Shown here piece after piece: positions 55,627 through 64,000 of a stretch of 64,000 nucleotides of DNA. The DNA is taken from the NCBI RefSeq assembly GCF_020595095.1, contig NZ_JAJDOP010000001.1:186001-250000 (forward strand), written 5' to 3'. Under the pieces are notes generated by a model. It was not told the origin of the DNA and ran no database searches. It worked only from the letters and a program-made list of their open reading frames with translations. Every line of letters starts with the position of its first letter. The stretch's first letter is position 1. This stretch comes from Microvirga rosea (GTDB taxonomy: Bacteria > Pseudomonadota > Alphaproteobacteria > Rhizobiales > Beijerinckiaceae). A program made the position numbers and the translations under genes.

Positions 55627-56879
55627 TGGGCGTCGAGGTCGTCACCTTCGGCTGCCGGCTCAACACCTACGAGTCCGAGGCCATGCAGCGCCATGCGGAG
55701 GAGGCGGGCCTCGGCGAGGTGGTGATCGTCAACACCTGCGCGGTCACCGCGGAGGCGGCCCGTCAGGCCCGGCAGTCGATCCGCAGGATCGCCCGGGAGA
55801 AGCCCGGCGCGCGGATCGTCGTCACGGGCTGCGCCGCCCAGGTCGAGCCGGAAACCTTCGCGTCCATGCCGGAAGTCGCAAAGGTTCTCGGCAACCATGA
55901 GAAGATGAAGGCCGAGACCTGGGGGTCCTTGCGCGATTTCGGCGTGGCCCTGAGCGAAAAAGTTCTCGTGAACGACATCATGGCGGTGAAGGAAACCGCC
56001 GTTCATCTGATCGACGGCATGCGGGGACGGACCCGCGCCTTCGTGCAGGTCCAGAACGGCTGCGACCACCGCTGCACGTTCTGCATCATTCCCTTTGGCC
56101 GCGGCAATTCCCGCTCGGTGCCCATGGGGGCTGTGGTGGACCAGGTCCGCACCCTCGTGGAACACGGGTCCCGCGAAGTGGTGCTGACCGGCGTCGACAT
56201 CACCAGCTACGGCAAGGACCTTCCGGGCGAGCCGAAGCTCGGCACCCTGGTGAAGGGCCTTTTACGCCACGTGCCGGAGCTGGAGCGGCTTCGCATTTCG
56301 TCCATCGATTCCGTCGAGGCGGATGACGACCTCCTCGACGTGATCGCCCATGAGAGCCGCATGATGCCGCACCTGCATCTCTCGCTCCAGGCGGGCGACG
56401 ACTTGGTTCTCAAGCGCATGAAGCGCCGCCACCTGCGCGACGACGCGATCCGGTTCTGCGAGCAGGTGAAGCGGCTTCGCTCCGACATGGTGTTCGGCGC
56501 CGACATCATCGCGGGCTTTCCGACCGAAACCGAAGAGATGTTCGCCCGCTCCCTCGACATCGTCGAGGAATGCGGCCTGACCCATCTCCATGTCTTTCCC
56601 TTCTCGCCCCGGCCCGGCACCCCGGCGGCGCGCATGCCGCAGGTGGCCCGCGACGTGGTGAAGGATCGCGCGCGGCGTTTGCGCGAGAAAGGCGAGGCTG
56701 CGCTGCTCAGGCATCTGTCCGGGGAAGTCGGCGCGCGCCGCAACGTGCTGGTCGAGACCGGACAGCTCGGGCGCACGGAAGGATTCACCCTGGTGCGTTT
56801 TTCCAGGCCCGTCGCAGCGGGAGAGATTCTGCCCGTGACCATTGCCGGACATGACGGCAGGGATCTGCTGGCGGCGTAA
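55626..56879 (+). CDS. mtaB: tRNA t6A37 methylthiotransferase MtaB
   Basis: Radical-SAM methylthiotransferase of 417 residues that makes ms2t6A at tRNA position 37. The UPF0004 domain comes first (VTFGCRLNTYESEAMQ, NTCAVTAEAARQAR, TGCAAQ with its cluster Cys), then the radical-SAM cluster motif CDHRCTFCIIPFGRGNSR and a C-terminal TRAM-like region. It begins one base inside the dapF stop (TGATG), a pairing usual in alphaproteobacteria. Confidence 0.95.
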   Translation: MGVEVVTFGCRLNTYESEAMQRHAEEAGLGEVVIVNTCAVTAEAARQARQSIRRIAREKPGARIVVTGCAAQVEPETFASMPEVAKVLGNHEKMKAETWGSLRDFGVALSEKVLVNDIMAVKETAVHLIDGMRGRTRAFVQVQNGCDHRCTFCIIPFGRGNSRSVPMGAVVDQVRTLVEHGSREVVLTGVDITSYGKDLPGEPKLGTLVKGLLRHVPELERLRISSIDSVEADDDLLDVIAHESRMMPHLHLSLQAGDDLVLKRMKRRHLRDDAIRFCEQVKRLRSDMVFGADIIAGFPTETEEMFARSLDIVEECGLTHLHVFPFSPRPGTPAARMPQVARDVVKDRARRLREKGEAALLRHLSGEVGARRNVLVETGQLGRTEGFTLVRFSRPVAAGEILPVTIAGHDGRDLLAA

Positions 56880-56909
56880 CCGCAGGGCCGCCCGCTGTCC
56901 AAAACCCGA

Positions 56910-57647
56910 TCAGCCAGAACCTTCCGGCCGTCCGCCCTCTGATGAAGGCGTTTGACGGCCTTCATCAGGAGCGGTTCGCAAATACGGTTCGACCCTCTCC
57001 CGCATATGCTCCGGCACCGGCGCCTCGACCGTAATCGGCGGTTTTTTCGGGTAGAGCGGGACCGTGATGCTGCGGGCGTGGAGGTGCAGTCCAGGCCCGC
57101 CGAATCTGGGAGCCGTGCCGTAGATCGGATCGCCCAGAATGGGAAAGCCGGAAGCGGCGCAATGGACGCGCAGCTGATGGGTGCGGCCGGTGACGGGGCG
57201 CAGCTCGAGAAGGGCGAGGCCCTGGCCGCGTCCCAGGACCCGCCAGCGGGTCAGCGAGGGCTGGCCCTTCGGATCCGCCTTCATCCACCAGCCGCGATCC
57301 GGAGATTTCGGCGCGAGCGGCAGGTCGATCTCACCCTCGTCCCCGTCCGGCCCGCCTTCGACCACCGCCCAGTACACTTTGTCGACCTCGTTTTTGCGAA
57401 ACAGCTCATTGAGCCGGGCGATCGCTTTCGGGTGACGGCCGAGCACGAGGCAGCCGGACGTGTCCTTGTCGAGCCGATGGGCCGCTTCCGGCCGGCGCGG
57501 CAAACCGAAGCGGAGCGCGTCGAGATGCTGAAACAAGGTCTCGCCGCCCTTCGGGCCCGGATGCACGGGCAGCCCCGCCGGCTTGTCGATCACGAGCATC
57601 AGGGCATCGCGATACAGGATCTTCGACACTATCTCTTCCGCATTCAT
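56910..57647 (-). CDS. RluA-family RNA pseudouridine synthase
   Basis: Pseudouridine synthase of 245 residues with the catalytic Asp in AAHRLDKDTSGCLVLG and the family C-terminal motif TGRTHQLRVHCAASG. There is no S4 domain, so it is a short RluA/RsuA-type enzyme; whether it modifies rRNA or tRNA is not clear. It converges on mtaB with about 30 bases between the stops and is divergent from ftsY. Confidence 0.92.
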   Translation of the reverse strand: MNAEEIVSKILYRDALMLVIDKPAGLPVHPGPKGGETLFQHLDALRFGLPRRPEAAHRLDKDTSGCLVLGRHPKAIARLNELFRKNEVDKVYWAVVEGGPDGDEGEIDLPLAPKSPDRGWWMKADPKGQPSLTRWRVLGRGQGLALLELRPVTGRTHQLRVHCAASGFPILGDPIYGTAPRFGGPGLHLHARSITVPLYPKKPPITVEAPVPEHMRERVEPYLRTAPDEGRQTPSSEGGRPEGSG

Positions 57648-57714
57648 GATGCCTCGGCTATCGAGACCCGAGCGTTAAGGCAAGCAGCAAAGCAGAAGGC
57701 GAAAGCAAAGACCC

Positions 57715-59010
57715 ATGGCCGAATCGAAGCCCGACAAGCCCGGATTCCTTTCCCGTCTGTTCGGCCGCAAGGCCGAAGCGCCTTCCCCCGCCGCGCCCGG
57801 AACCCCGCAGGCGGAGGGGCGGCCCGAGGAGATGCCCTCGCCCCCGGCAAACGCGGCCGACGACCTTGTCCAGGCTCCCCCGACCGTCACGACCGCTTCG
57901 CCCGACACGCCGCAGGACAACAAGACCGCGCCGGAACTCGCGGGAGCCGACCTTCAGCCGGTGGAAGGACTTGAGCCCGAGGGCGGCGGGCCGAAGGAGC
58001 CGATTCCCCGCCCCGCTCCGGAGCCGACGCCCGAGCCCCGGACGGAAGCCGCGCCCCAGGTTGCGAGCCCGGCCGCCGTGCCGGAAAAGCAGGGCTGGTG
58101 GCAGCGTCTCGCGCTGGGCATGCGGCGCACGTCGAGCTCCCTGTCGGACAGCGTCACGGGCCTGTTCACGAAGCGCAAGCTCGATGCGGCGACCTTGGAG
58201 GAACTGGAGGACGCGCTTGTCCAGGCCGATCTCGGCGTCGCAACGGCCCTGCGCATCACGGAGGCGATCTCCGCCGGGCGCTACAACAAGGAAATCTCTC
58301 CGCTGGAGGTCAAGACGATCCTTGCCGGGGAGGTGGAAAAGGCCCTCGCGCCGGTGGCCCGGCCTCTCACCATCGCGCGGGATAAAAAACCCTTCGTGAT
58401 CCTGATGATCGGGGTGAACGGGGCCGGCAAGACCACCACCATCGGCAAGCTGTCCCAGAAATTCCGCGCCCAGGGCCTGAAGGTCATGCTGGCCGCCGGA
58501 GACACCTTCCGGGCCGCCGCCATCGAACAGCTGAAGGTCTGGGGCGAGCGTGTCGGCGCACCGGTCATCGCCCGGGCTCAGGGATCGGACGCCGCAGGCC
58601 TCGCCTTCGATGCCCTGCAGGAGGCCAAGGCCACAGGCATGGACGTGGTCATGGTCGACACCGCCGGACGGTTGCAGAACAAGGCCGGACTCATGGCGGA
58701 ACTGGAAAAGATCGTGCGCGTCATGAAGAAATTCGACGAGAGCGCCCCGCACGCCACGCTTCTCGTGCTCGACGCGACCGTGGGCCAGAATGCGATCAGC
58801 CAGGTCGAGCTGTTCCAGAAGGCCGCGGGCGTCACCGGCCTTGTCATGACGAAGCTCGACGGCACCGCCCGCGGCGGTATTCTGGTGGCGCTGGCCGCGA
58901 AGTTCGGCCTGCCCGTCCATTTCATCGGCGTCGGCGAGGGCGTCGAGGATCTGGAGCCTTTCGAAGCCCGGGATTTCGCCCGCGCCATTGCAGGATTGGA
59001 AGAAGCATGA
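57715..59010 (+). CDS. ftsY: signal recognition particle receptor FtsY
   Basis: FtsY of 431 residues. The N-terminal 125 residues are an acidic, Pro/Ala-rich A-region, then come the NG domains with GTPase motifs GVNGAGKTTTIGKLS, DTFRAAAIEQLKVWGERVG, DTAGRLQNK and TKLDGTARGG. It is the membrane receptor for the Ffh particle encoded at 49.7-51.3 kb. It overlaps yciB by four bases (ATGA), implying translational coupling. Confidence 0.96.
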   Translation: MAESKPDKPGFLSRLFGRKAEAPSPAAPGTPQAEGRPEEMPSPPANAADDLVQAPPTVTTASPDTPQDNKTAPELAGADLQPVEGLEPEGGGPKEPIPRPAPEPTPEPRTEAAPQVASPAAVPEKQGWWQRLALGMRRTSSSLSDSVTGLFTKRKLDAATLEELEDALVQADLGVATALRITEAISAGRYNKEISPLEVKTILAGEVEKALAPVARPLTIARDKKPFVILMIGVNGAGKTTTIGKLSQKFRAQGLKVMLAAGDTFRAAAIEQLKVWGERVGAPVIARAQGSDAAGLAFDALQEAKATGMDVVMVDTAGRLQNKAGLMAELEKIVRVMKKFDESAPHATLLVLDATVGQNAISQVELFQKAAGVTGLVMTKLDGTARGGILVALAAKFGLPVHFIGVGEGVEDLEPFEARDFARAIAGLEEA

Positions 59011-59627
59011 GCGACGTGTTCGAGGCCAAGAGCGACGCCAAACGCCTGCCGCCCCTTCTCAAGCTCGTCCTGGAACTCGGGCCGCTGGCCCTGTTCTTCT
59101 TCGCCAATGCCTATGCGGATCGCTTCGGCTATGCGGAGAACCAGCGGATTTACGTGGCGACAGCCCTGTTCATCGTCGCGACCGTGGTGGCCCTGAGCAT
59201 CAGCTACGCCCTCATCCGCAAGCTGCCGATCATGCCGCTCGTGTCGGGCGTCGTCGTGGTGGTGTTCGGCGGGCTGACCCTGTTCCTGCAGAACGACATG
59301 TTCATCAAGCTCAAGCCGACCATCGTCAACGCCATGTTCGGCCTCGTGCTTCTCGGCGGCCTGTATTTCCGCAAGCCCCTGCTCGAAATCGTGCTCGACA
59401 GCATGTTCGAGCTGACGGAAGAAGGCTGGCGCAAGCTCACCTTCCGCTGGGCGCTGTTCTTTTTCGTGCTCGCCATTCTCAACGAAGCCGTATGGCGTAC
59501 GCAGACCACGGATTTCTGGGTTGCCTTCAAGGTGTTCGGCATCATGCCGCTCACCATCGCGTTCGCTCTTGCGCAGACGCCCCTTCTGCTCCGCTACGAT
59601 TCCAGCAAGAAGCCGGAGGAAGCCTAG
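59007..59627 (+). CDS. yciB: septation protein A / YciB-like inner membrane protein
   Basis: Integral membrane protein of 206 residues with about five hydrophobic segments. The family stretch LELGPLALFFFANAYADRFG is near the N-terminus and FRWALFFFVLAILNEAVWRT in the second half. YciB/IspZ-type proteins are linked to cell division and envelope maintenance; the mechanism is not established. It follows ftsY with an ATGA overlap, an arrangement common in alphaproteobacteria. Confidence 0.92.
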   Translation: MSDVFEAKSDAKRLPPLLKLVLELGPLALFFFANAYADRFGYAENQRIYVATALFIVATVVALSISYALIRKLPIMPLVSGVVVVVFGGLTLFLQNDMFIKLKPTIVNAMFGLVLLGGLYFRKPLLEIVLDSMFELTEEGWRKLTFRWALFFFVLAILNEAVWRTQTTDFWVAFKVFGIMPLTIAFALAQTPLLLRYDSSKKPEEA

Positions 59628-59655
59628 AGGGAGAAATCCTAGAGGGAGAAATCCT
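59626..59655 (+). repeat. two tandem 15-base repeats at the yciB stop
   Basis: The 15-base unit TAGAGGGAGAAATCC (or a rotation of it) occurs twice in direct tandem at the end of yciB and before the cyclase gene. A short slipped duplication; no function is evident. Confidence 0.85.
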
Positions 59656-60991
59656 AGAACTTGGGCTTCATCAGCCGGATCGGCCGCGTGACGCCGGGCA
59701 GCGGCGGATGCTCGATGGCGATCCAGCCGTCGCTCTCGCCCGCCGCGCTGATGCACTGGGTCGACACGAGGAACGGGCAATCCACCACCTTGGTGGCCTG
59801 CTCGATCCGCGCCGCCGTATTCACCGTTTCGCCCAGCACCGTGAATTCGAGCCTGTCCTCGTCACCCACCACGCCGCAGAACACCTCGCCCGTGTGAATG
59901 CCGATGCCGATGCGGACCGGCGGATCGAAGCGGCGCTTGGCGTTCCAGCGGTCGATCAGATCGAAGAGGGTCCGGCCGCAGGCAAGAGCCCGGGCCGCGT
60001 CGGAGCCGGTTTCCGTCGGCACGCCGAACAGGATCAGGGCCCCGTCGCCCGTGAACTTGTCGATCACGCCGCCGTGCTTGGCCGCCGCGCGCATGACCCG
60101 GCGGCGGAAGGACGAGATGAACACCGCGAGCCGCGCCGGATCCATGGTTTCCCCGTAGGCCGAGGAGTCCCGCATGTCGACGAACAGGAGCGTGACCGGG
60201 ATGCGCCGCCCGGCCCTGAGGGACGCGAAGGCGCGCTCGGACAGGATCGGCGCCAGCTCCCGGGGCAGATAACGCGTCAGGTTGAGGCGCATGGTGGTTT
60301 CCCGCACGGCCCGCTCCAGAAGAGCCCGCCCCTGTCGGGCCACCAGAATGAGAATCAGCGCGGCCGAGAGCACCATGGCGATGCGGATCATGTTCGCTTC
60401 CCAGCCGAATTGGCTGGCGAATTCCGACAAGCCGCGCTCGCGCTCCTGAAGGGTCGTGGACGAACCGGAAACGGCCAGGGATCCGAGGCCGACCACGTAA
60501 AGGGCCGCCACATAGGCCTGCAGGCGCGGGCTGTAATGGATGGCGCTCGCCGCCATCGTGATGGGGATCACCCAGATTCCGGGAAACACCGAGAAGAAGG
60601 TTCCCGGCACCCCGAGGACCCAGTGGCTGTAGCCGATATTGCTGAAGATCAACACCGCGTCGAGCGTTGCGGTCAGGCCCGGAAGCCAGGCGACGGCGAG
60701 GCGGCGGGATGCCAGCCATGCGCTGCCGAGGCCCACGAGCCCGAGGAGCGTCAGGGTCATTTCCGCAGCCCGGATCTGGTGCAGGACCAGCAGGGCATCG
60801 GGCGGGACGTCCCGTGTCGCGATGAGCACGGCGATCAGCAAAAGCCCGGAGACCACCACCCGTGCGAAACCCGCCCGGCGCACGGCCGCCACATCGGCCT
60901 CGCGCATCAGCCGATCTGTGGTATCGCTCAAGGCCCGCCGGACTCCGAGCTTGCGAATGGATGTCCAGGCGGAGGAGACGCGGCTTGTCAT
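59654..60991 (-). CDS. membrane-bound class III adenylate/guanylate cyclase
   Basis: Nucleotide cyclase of 445 residues. An N-terminal part with about six hydrophobic segments (VVVSGLLLIAVLIATRD, for example) is joined through a linker to a class III cyclase domain (LLFVDMRDSSAYGE, GVIDKFTGDGALILFG, LEFTVLGETVNTAARIEQ). Metal-binding Asp residues are present, so it probably makes cAMP (or cGMP) from inside the membrane; the stimulus is unknown. The ATG at 60991 follows GGAAG; the frame extends further without family similarity. Confidence 0.9.
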   Translation of the reverse strand: MTSRVSSAWTSIRKLGVRRALSDTTDRLMREADVAAVRRAGFARVVVSGLLLIAVLIATRDVPPDALLVLHQIRAAEMTLTLLGLVGLGSAWLASRRLAVAWLPGLTATLDAVLIFSNIGYSHWVLGVPGTFFSVFPGIWVIPITMAASAIHYSPRLQAYVAALYVVGLGSLAVSGSSTTLQERERGLSEFASQFGWEANMIRIAMVLSAALILILVARQGRALLERAVRETTMRLNLTRYLPRELAPILSERAFASLRAGRRIPVTLLFVDMRDSSAYGETMDPARLAVFISSFRRRVMRAAAKHGGVIDKFTGDGALILFGVPTETGSDAARALACGRTLFDLIDRWNAKRRFDPPVRIGIGIHTGEVFCGVVGDEDRLEFTVLGETVNTAARIEQATKVVDCPFLVSTQCISAAGESDGWIAIEHPPLPGVTRPIRLMKPKF

Positions 60992-61157
60992 CGATTCAAG
61001 AACTTCCGTTGGATTGAGGCTCGGCTCCTGCGCCGCTCCGGACCTTCCGGAGCCGTAAGGCACAGCCCTCTGGCGGCACGGAAGATCTGTCGGACGATTC
61101 TGGCACAACAATGCCAAGCCTACCAAAGAAGCATGCCTACGAAAGAAGGTTGAAAGC

Positions 61158-61646
61158 ATGAACCCCACCCCCGAGGCCATCGAAATCTATGTCGATGCCG
61201 ATGCCTGTCCGGTCAAAGCGGAGATTTACCGGGTGGCGGAACGACACCGGGTGAAGGTTTTCGTGGTGGCGAACAGCTTTCTGATGGTGCCGCAGGGGCC
61301 GCTGTTCGAGCGCGTGGTGGTCGGTGACGGCTTCGATGCGGCGGACGATTGGATCGCCGACCATGTCCGGCGCGGCATGGTCGTCGTCACCGCCGACATT
61401 CCCTTGGCCCATCGCTGCGTGAAGGCCGGCGCCGACGTGATCGGGCCGACCGGCAAACCCTTCACGGAAGCCTCGGTCGGGATGGCGCTGGCAACCCGCA
61501 ACCTCATGGAGGATCTGCGCGCCATGGGGGAGGTTTCGGGCGGCCCCAGGCCGTTCTCGGCAAAGGACCGCTCTGCCTTTCTGTCCGCGCTGGATCTTGC
61601 GATCGTGCGCCTCAAGCGGGCGGGATTTCGCGCAGGCGCGCCTTGA
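61158..61646 (+). CDS. YaiI/YqxD family protein (DUF188)
   Basis: DUF188-family protein of 162 residues: [20 protein letters not shown] and [20 protein letters not shown] are diagnostic. A PIN-like nuclease fold has been suggested for the family because of its acidic residues; function is unknown. AAGG seven or more bases upstream supports the ATG. The 3' end overlaps ccmG by 35 bases tail to tail. Confidence 0.93.
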   Translation: MNPTPEAIEIYVDADACPVKAEIYRVAERHRVKVFVVANSFLMVPQGPLFERVVVGDGFDAADDWIADHVRRGMVVVTADIPLAHRCVKAGADVIGPTGKPFTEASVGMALATRNLMEDLRAMGEVSGGPRPFSAKDRSAFLSALDLAIVRLKRAGFRAGAP

Positions 61647-62190
61647 ACTCCGTCATGTTCTCGGGCGTCAGCGGGCCGATCTGCTTGTAGCGGATGGTCC
61701 CGTCAGGGGCGACGATGAAGGTTTCCGGCACCCCATAGACGCCCCAATCGATGGAAGCGCGGCCATTGGGGTCGACGCCCACGGCGGAGAAAGGATTGCC
61801 CAACGTGCCGAGGAAGCGCCGCGCGTTGTCCGGATTGTCCTTCTGATTGATGCCGACCAGCCGGATCGCCGGATCCTTGGCCAGCTCCACGAGCAGCGGG
61901 TGCTCCTGGCGACAGGGAGCGCACCAGGACGCCCAGACATTCACCACCGTCACCTTGCCCTTGAGATCGGCGTTGGAGAAGCCCGGCACGGGCTTGCCGG
62001 CGGCCGTCAGCCCTTCGAGGGGCGCCAGGGTGAAGACCGGGGCCGGCTTTCCGATCAGCGCCGATGGAATCTTCGACGGGTCGCCGTCGCCGAGGCGGAA
62101 GACGAAGAGGGCCGCGAGCCCCAGGAAGACCAGGACCGGCAGGATAAAGAGAAGACGGGAACGCGGCGCGGCGGCCGCCGTCTCAGCCAC
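61612..62190 (-). CDS. ccmG: thiol:disulfide oxidoreductase CcmG/DsbE (cytochrome c biogenesis)
   Basis: Membrane-anchored thioredoxin-like protein of 192 residues. One N-terminal transmembrane segment ([19 protein letters not shown]) precedes a periplasmic thioredoxin fold with the redox site [18 protein letters not shown]. It reduces apocytochrome c or CcmH during heme attachment. GTG at 62190 with GGAGGT six bases upstream is chosen over the longer ATG frame; it overlaps the ccmD stop (GTGGCTGA), showing coupling in the ccmC-ccmD-ccmG run. Confidence 0.93.
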   Translation of the reverse strand: MAETAAAAPRSRLLFILPVLVFLGLAALFVFRLGDGDPSKIPSALIGKPAPVFTLAPLEGLTAAGKPVPGFSNADLKGKVTVVNVWASWCAPCRQEHPLLVELAKDPAIRLVGINQKDNPDNARRFLGTLGNPFSAVGVDPNGRASIDWGVYGVPETFIVAPDGTIRYKQIGPLTPENMTEFKARLREIPPA

Positions 62191-62341
62191 GGCGCGACCT
62201 CCGGCCCGCGCCGCGGGCCTCGAGTTCGGCGAGGGCACGGCGCTGGATGCGGTGATCGACGACGGCGCGGACGATCAATCCCGCCACGACCACGGCCGTG
62301 ATCACGTACGCGCTGGCGATGAAGGCGGCGTGGGAAGTCAT
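62183..62341 (-). CDS. ccmD: heme exporter protein CcmD
   Basis: Short protein of 52 residues with one hydrophobic helix (AAFIASAYVITAVVVAGLIV) followed by a basic cytoplasmic tail, the typical CcmD layout. It helps release holo-CcmE from the CcmABCD complex. The ATG at 62341 lies one base after the ccmC stop, and the 3' end overlaps ccmG; the longer frame from 62443 is not the gene. Confidence 0.88.
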   Translation of the reverse strand: MTSHAAFIASAYVITAVVVAGLIVRAVVDHRIQRRALAELEARGAGRRSRRG

Positions 62342-62342
62342 G

Positions 62343-63083
62343 TCAGGCTGCCTGTGCGTCGAGGCGCTCGGCCTCCAGGATGGTGAGGGTGCGGACCCGT
62401 CGCCGCAGGATCTCGGTCCGCATGCCGGAAAGGTGCAGCGCAATTCCCAGAAGCGTGAATCCGACCGCCATCACGAGAAGCGGGATCAGCATGGAGGGAT
62501 GAATCGTGGGACCGCCGAGGCGAAACACGGAAGCGGGCTGGTGCAGGGTGTTCCACCAATCCACCGAGAACTTGACGATCGGCACGTTCACGGCGCCGAC
62601 CAGGGTGAGAATCGAGACGGCCCGCGCGGCCCGGGTCGGCTCCTCGATGGCCCGCCAAAGCGCCATGATGCCGAGATAGATCAGCAGCATCACCAGCATG
62701 GAGGTGAGCCGCGCGTCCCATTGCCAGTAGGTTCCCCACATGGGTTTTCCCCAAAGGGATCCGGTGACGAGGCAGATGAACGTGAAGGCGGCGCCGATCG
62801 GGGCCGCGGCCTTTTGCGAAACATCGGCCAGGGGATGGCGCCACACGAGGGTCCCCAGGGCGGACGACGCCATGATCATGTAGAAGAACAGGGACAGCCA
62901 CGCGGTCGGGACATGGAGGTACATGATCCGGACCGTTTCTCCCTGCTGGTAATCGGCCGGAGCCGTAAACCACGTCATGTAGAGCCCTGCGCCGATCATC
63001 AGCGCCGTTAGCCCGGCAAGCCAGGGCAGAAGCGCACCGCTGAGGCGCATGAAGCGGGTCGGGTTGGCAAGATCGCGGATCAT
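62343..63083 (-). CDS. ccmC: heme exporter permease CcmC
   Basis: CcmC of 246 residues with about six membrane segments. The tryptophan-rich heme-handling motif is GTYWQWDARLTSML, and conserved His residues flank it (MYLHVPTAW and NTLHQPAS). It presents heme to CcmE in the periplasm. The ATG at 63083 (MIRDLANPTRFM) is the family start; the frame continues above it without similarity. It is followed immediately by ccmD and ccmG. ccmA and ccmB are not in the window. Confidence 0.95.
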   Translation of the reverse strand: MIRDLANPTRFMRLSGALLPWLAGLTALMIGAGLYMTWFTAPADYQQGETVRIMYLHVPTAWLSLFFYMIMASSALGTLVWRHPLADVSQKAAAPIGAAFTFICLVTGSLWGKPMWGTYWQWDARLTSMLVMLLIYLGIMALWRAIEEPTRAARAVSILTLVGAVNVPIVKFSVDWWNTLHQPASVFRLGGPTIHPSMLIPLLVMAVGFTLLGIALHLSGMRTEILRRRVRTLTILEAERLDAQAA

Positions 63084-63200
63084 GAAGACCGATGTAGCGG
63101 GCGGAGGGCAGCGCTGCAACGAGAGGATTGCCGCAATCACGGCATCTTCAAATCGCCACATGTGATGTTTTAACATTTGTGGACCAACGATGGAGCCCCG

Positions 63201-64000
63201 ATGCGATTGCCTGTCCTTTCCGCGACGACCCTTCTGGTTGCCGTTCCGGCGTTTGCCGAGCCGCCCTCCTTGCATTGGCCGGTCGCTTGCGAAATCGGGC
63301 GCGACTGCGTCATCCAGCATTACGTGGATCGGGACCCCTCGCCCGAAGCGCAGGATTATCACTGCGGAACCCTGACCTATGACGGGCACGACGGAACCGA
63401 TATCCGCATCCCCACAATGGCGGCGCAGAAGGCCGGAGTGGCGGTGCTGGCCGCCGCCGACGGCACGGTTCTGCGAACGCGCGACGGCGTCGCGGATGTG
63501 TCGATCGCGGAAAAGGGCCGGGACAGCGTCAACGCCATGGAGTGCGGCAACGGCGTCGTGATCGATCATGGCGATGGCTGGGAAACCCAATACTGTCATA
63601 TGGCGAAGGACAGTCTCCGGGTCCGTTCGGGGGACCGGATCAAGGCCGGCGACCCCATCGGCCTGGTCGGCCTGTCAGGCCTGACGGAGTTCCCGCATCT
63701 TCACTTCACGGTGCGCCGGGATGCGCAGGTCGTGGATCCCTTCGCCGATGGGGCGCAGGAAAAATCCTGCGCGGGCGGTCCGTCCCTGTGGAGGGACGAT
63801 CTGCGCCGCGGCCTCGCCTATACGGACGGCGGCGTCCTCAACAAGGGCTTTTCGGGGGGCGCCGTGACGATGGAGGCCATCGAATCAGGAACGGCGGAGC
63901 GGGAGGTGCCGACCACGCAATCCCCTGCCCTTGTCGCCTTCGTGCGCGCCATCGGGTTGAAACAGGGCGACGAGCAAGTGCTGATCCTTGTCGATCCGGA
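63201..64000 (+). CDS. M23 family metallopeptidase, 3' end beyond window
   Basis: Incomplete gene of at least 266 codons running off the window. A signal peptide (MRLPVLSATTLLVAVPAFAE) leads into an M23/LytM-like domain with metal-ligand motifs (YDGHDGTDIRIP and the HxH in FPHLHFTVRRD). Such proteins cleave peptidoglycan cross-links or act as inactive activators of amidases in the periplasm. It is divergent from ccmC across about 120 bases. Confidence 0.87.
   Translation, partial: MRLPVLSATTLLVAVPAFAEPPSLHWPVACEIGRDCVIQHYVDRDPSPEAQDYHCGTLTYDGHDGTDIRIPTMAAQKAGVAVLAAADGTVLRTRDGVADVSIAEKGRDSVNAMECGNGVVIDHGDGWETQYCHMAKDSLRVRSGDRIKAGDPIGLVGLSGLTEFPHLHFTVRRDAQVVDPFADGAQEKSCAGGPSLWRDDLRRGLAYTDGGVLNKGFSGGAVTMEAIESGTAEREVPTTQSPALVAFVRAIGLKQGDEQVLILVDP

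Noticed and set aside
59654..61180. Extended cyclase start at 61180
   Set aside because: The added N-terminal residues show no membrane segment or family similarity; the ATG at 60991 has a usable ribosome binding site.

Overview
This window is about 64 kb of GC-rich DNA from an alphaproteobacterium. It looks like a member of Hyphomicrobiales, most like the Microvirga/Methylobacterium/Bosea neighbourhood, although the genus is inference from gene content. Three pieces of evidence support this: an acpXL-type very-long-chain fatty acid locus for lipid A, core gene strings typical of the order (rpsP-rimM-trmD-rplS near leuC; dapF-mtaB, ftsY-yciB and ccmC-ccmD-ccmG), and calcium-binding RTX proteins with the lysine-rich C-terminus common in this group. 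Nearly all of the window is ordinary chromosome. No prophage, insertion sequence, CRISPR array or integrase was seen.

Layout. 0-2 kb: a LemA lipoprotein and two TPM-domain proteins. 2-12.1 kb, mostly minus strand: the envelope lipid cluster. It reads acpXL, fabZ, a cysteine-less ketosynthase, a complete ketosynthase, an SDR reductase, a NUDIX hydrolase and a zinc-type alcohol dehydrogenase, then two glycosyltransferases (one on the opposite strand), the lipid A acyltransferase and a DUF1223 protein. 12.4-26.7 kb: single-gene housekeeping and unknown functions (phosphatase, MsbA-like ABC exporter, Rsm22-like methyltransferase, pirin, OsmC, a small RTX protein, DUF1028, tRNA-Gly, prolyl-tRNA deacylase, CnoX, LON-domain protein, Trm112-like, CoA lyase, a DUF429/dehydratase fusion, LysE, carbonic anhydrase). 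26.8-32.5 kb: one giant RTX protein with nine 81-residue repeats. 32.5-45.5 kb: amino-acid biosynthesis (asd, leuB, leuD, leuC) interspersed with unrelated genes. 45.7-51.5 kb: rplS, a broken Lrp gene facing a DMT exporter, then trmD, rimM, rpsP and ffh. 51.5-52.1 kb: palindromic repeats. 52.1-64 kb: MBL hydrolase, HAD phosphatase, dapF-mtaB, a pseudouridine synthase, ftsY-yciB, an adenylate cyclase, DUF188, ccmCDG and the start of an M23 peptidase.

The most interesting observations are: (1) the paired ketosynthases of the very-long-chain fatty acid locus, one with Glu in place of the catalytic Cys, like a polyketide chain-length factor; (2) a short Thr/Lys/Met-rich reading frame just upstream of asd that resembles an attenuation leader peptide; (3) an uninterrupted DUF429-serine/threonine dehydratase open frame; (4) a rimM frame whose N-terminus is encoded by a long hairpin; and (5) families of inverted intergenic palindromes. 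Starts were chosen by Shine-Dalgarno spacing where possible, and many differ from the longest open frame.
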